Positions 6,058 to 7,718 of a stretch of 7,718 nucleotides of DNA are shown here, piece by piece. Within the stretch, counting starts at the first letter, position 1; the number at the start of each line of letters is the position of its first letter. Below the pieces are notes generated by a model, which did not search any database, was not told where the DNA came from, and was given only the letters and a program-made list of their open reading frames with translations. Both the position numbers and the translations under genes were made by a program. The stretch is from the NCBI GenBank assembly GCA_947483025.1, contig CANKMK010000022.1:1-7718 (forward strand). Direction: 5' to 3'. The DNA comes from Chloroflexota bacterium. GTDB taxonomy: Bacteria; Chloroflexota; Limnocylindria; Limnocylindrales; Limnocylindraceae.

Positions 6058-7286
6058 GGCCGGATCCCCAACTCCACCATAACCGCGATAGACGAACCAT
6101 CGCGAAGTACGGTCAAGGTGATGGTTGTGCCAGGCGCGTACTGCACTAGCAAATCCTGCAACGGATGCGCCTCATCGATTGCCGTCTCATTGACGGCGGT
6201 GATGATGTCGCCATTCTTGAGGCCTGCCGCCTCAGCTGGGCTGCCAGAGATGATTGGCGATGTGGTCCCATCGGCGATGATCCATGCGCCAGCGCTCACC
6301 GAGAGATCGTTCTCTTTCGCGATGCGTAGATCAAGCGCCGTGTAGCGCACACCAATCCACGGTCGCGACAGCGGAATACCAGCGAGTGCCTGCTCAAGGA
6401 TTGGCCGAGCGATGTCAATCGGAATCGCGAAGCCAATACCCGCGCCCTCGGTAGAGATTGCGGTGTTGATGCCGATGACGGCACCACTCGAGTCAACAAG
6501 TGCGCCGCCAGAGTTTCCAGGGTTGATCGCGGCGTCGGTTTGGATCAGGCCGTTGATCGATCCGCTCTCCGTTGTGATGTCACGGCCGAGTGCCGAGACA
6601 ATTCCAGCGGTAACCGAGTTTGTATACACACCGAGCGGCGAGCCGATCGCAATGGCGGTCTGACCGACCTTGATGCCACCAGAGCGCCCGAGGGTCGCTG
6701 TTGGCAAGCCGGCAGCATCAATCTTGACGACTGCAAGATCGGTGAGGGTATCGATGCCGTAGACCGTTCCAGTGAAGTCTCGGCCGTCTTTCAGGTGCAC
6801 AACAATTGCAGTCTCATCTGCGATGACGTGCTTGTTCGTCACGATCCAACCATCAGCTGAGTAGATGACTCCAGAGCCAATGCCATCACCATTGGGCGAC
6901 GTGACTTCAAGGGTGACGATGGCGGGTGAGACGCGCTCTGCAACAGCAACGATCGCCGACTGCTCAGAGACGAGCGTCTGCCGAATCTGCGTCGTGATAT
7001 CTCCACCAGAGAGGCCGTCGAGGAGAAGAATTGTTGCTGCAGCGCCGCCGCCAGCACCAAAGAGCAGTGAGAGGGCAAGCATTCCGGCGATTGCACCGCG
7101 GCTCAGTGATCCAGTTCCAGCGCGAAGCGAATTGCGTGCCGCCTGCAAGGGACCACTCTCTCGCGTGATCCATGCCGCTGGTCCGGTGGCAGGCTCGGGC
7201 TCAAATCGAAGTGGTGAACGCCGCTTCACAGGAGTCTTGGTTACCCTCTTTGCGGCGGCAGGCGTGCGCTTCGCTTTCTCAACCAC
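6048..7286 (-). CDS. htrA: Membrane-anchored HtrA/DegP-like serine protease with one PDZ domain
   Basis: Envelope protease/chaperone of the trypsin-like S1C family, expected to degrade or refold damaged extracytoplasmic proteins. The 412 residues comprise a basic cytoplasmic tail (1-65, Lys/Arg/Pro-rich at the start), a membrane helix (about 66-90), a protease domain (about 110-300) and one PDZ domain (about 308-405). The catalytic triad is complete: His153 in TNKHVI, Asp183 in LTDLAV and Ser259 in GNSGG, preceded by TDAAINP. The SPLG and GIVSALGR segments and the PDZ stretch from SPAEAAGL to NGDIITAVN are typical. There are no cysteines. The GTG start at 7286 lies inside the last codons of the histidine kinase gene (8-base overlap) and is supported by a good Shine-Dalgarno site. 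The layout resembles mycobacterial mprB-pepD, which suggests stress-induced expression; that is inference. Confidence 0.95.
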   Translation of the reverse strand: MVEKAKRTPAAAKRVTKTPVKRRSPLRFEPEPATGPAAWITRESGPLQAARNSLRAGTGSLSRGAIAGMLALSLLFGAGGGAAATILLLDGLSGGDITTQIRQTLVSEQSAIVAVAERVSPAIVTLEVTSPNGDGIGSGVIYSADGWIVTNKHVIADETAIVVHLKDGRDFTGTVYGIDTLTDLAVVKIDAAGLPTATLGRSGGIKVGQTAIAIGSPLGVYTNSVTAGIVSALGRDITTESGSINGLIQTDAAINPGNSGGALVDSSGAVIGINTAISTEGAGIGFAIPIDIARPILEQALAGIPLSRPWIGVRYTALDLRIAKENDLSVSAGAWIIADGTTSPIISGSPAEAAGLKNGDIITAVNETAIDEAHPLQDLLVQYAPGTTITLTVLRDGSSIAVMVELGIRPKE

Positions 7287-7718
7287 GTGGCGTCTCCTTT
7301 GGAACTTCGGTGCTCTCAGGTGCCACGCTCAATGAGGCGGGCGTCTCACTCACCGTAGACGATGGCGGATCAGCACGTAGAACACGGCGAAGGCGGAGTG
7401 AAGTTTTCGCAACCTCGCCAAGGAGGGCTGCGGCGCGTCGGCCGAAGCTCACCAGGGTGGCTGGCCCTGCCTGGGCCGGGGCAGCCTCAGGGAGCTCGTC
7501 ACCCACCGCCTCGGGGTCGGCGGGGAAGGTGAGGGCGAAGCTCGTCCCCTCGCCAGGGAGGCTTTCGACCACGATGCGCCCCGCATGCATATCGACGATC
7601 GACTTCACGATCGCGAGACCGAGACCAGAGCCTGTGGCCCGGGCCGCTCGGTTCGCCGCCGCCAAACCCTCCGTGCCGCGATAGAAGCGGTCAAAGATGC
7701 GCGGCAACTCATCGGACG
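7279..7718 (-). CDS. Sensor histidine kinase, C-terminal part only
   Basis: The end of a two-component sensor kinase; the gene runs off the right edge, so the sensor, membrane and phosphoacceptor-histidine parts are not seen. The 145 visible residues begin with the F-box region DELPRIFDRFYRG, followed by the ATP-lid G2 box GSGLGLAIVK (about 29-38) and the closing strand GEGTSFALTFP (about 55-65). This is typical of the HATPase_c domain of EnvZ/PhoR-like kinases. An unusual tail of about 80 residues follows: an Ala/Glu/Pro stretch, a short basic amphipathic segment rich in Leu/Arg/Ala, and a Ser/Thr/Pro/Glu-rich end. Most such kinases stop soon after this strand. The TTG at 7707 is internal to the domain, so it is not the start. 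The gene overlaps the protease gene by 8 bases and the two are probably co-transcribed, with a response regulator likely further right. Confidence 0.93.
   Translation of the reverse strand, partial: SDELPRIFDRFYRGTEGLAAANRAARATGSGLGLAIVKSIVDMHAGRIVVESLPGEGTSFALTFPADPEAVGDELPEAAPAQAGPATLVSFGRRAAALLGEVAKTSLRLRRVLRADPPSSTVSETPASLSVAPESTEVPKETPRG
7294..7300 (-). promoter_or_regulatory. Strong ribosome binding site for htrA
   Basis: The minus strand reads AAAGGAG, followed by 7 bases and then the GTG at 7286. It lies inside the last codons of the histidine kinase gene. It fixes the GTG start of the protease and shows that this organism uses Shine-Dalgarno pairing at internal operon genes. Confidence 0.85.

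Noticed and set aside
7705..7707. TTG at 7707 as the start of a short 142-residue protein
   Set aside because: The preceding codons read Ser-Asp-Glu in frame and complete the DELPRIFDRF box of a histidine kinase, so this is an internal leucine.
1..7718. Toxin-antitoxin, phage-defence, CRISPR, tRNA/rRNA or mobile element content
   Set aside because: No repeats with spacers, no transposase or integrase motifs, no cloverleaf or rRNA stretches, and every gene has a housekeeping or envelope-type reading.

Overview
This is a gene-dense, GC-rich bacterial chromosome segment. It holds five complete genes and two genes cut by the window edges. Several traits suggest an actinobacterial or Chloroflexota-like (probably monoderm) organism: a membrane PASTA Ser/Thr kinase, a histidine kinase coupled to a membrane-anchored HtrA protease (an arrangement known from mycobacterial mprB-pepD), and possible leaderless promoters at first genes with a Shine-Dalgarno site at an internal gene. 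This placement is inferred from gene content. I see no marker gene that fixes the phylum.

Layout. At the left edge (1-1657, +) lies the C-terminal part of a PknB-type kinase with one membrane helix and three extracellular PASTA domains. Convergent to it is a two-gene unit on the minus strand (3155 to 1663): a single-pass membrane protein with Ig-like extracellular domains, then a small eight-cysteine zinc-ribbon-like protein, joined by a 4-base ATGA overlap. A GC-rich palindrome (1659-1678) sits where these convergent units meet. A 46-base divergent spacer (3156-3201) separates the Ig-like gene from a folate operon on the plus strand: folC (3202-4686) and, through another ATGA overlap, a fused folP-folB gene (4683-6029). 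After an 18-base convergent gap comes a minus-strand unit: the end of a sensor histidine kinase (from the right edge to 7279), overlapping by 8 bases a gene for an HtrA-like serine protease (7286-6048).

How the genes work together. FolB, FolP and FolC supply three steps of tetrahydrofolate synthesis: the aldolase step, the pABA condensation, and glutamate addition. FolK, which acts between FolB and FolP, is not in this window. The flanking genes concern the cell envelope: a kinase that probably reads cell-wall fragments, a membrane Ig-like protein of unknown role, and a two-component sensor co-transcribed with an envelope protease.

There is no gene-free stretch longer than 46 bases, and I see no tRNA, rRNA, CRISPR array, insertion sequence or prophage gene. 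I did not find a convincing new multi-gene system. The most unusual points are the altered catalytic loop of the kinase (HRDVSSRN), the FolP-FolB fusion that skips FolK, the coupled Ig-like/zinc-ribbon pair of unknown function, and two overlapping divergent promoters with leaderless geometry.
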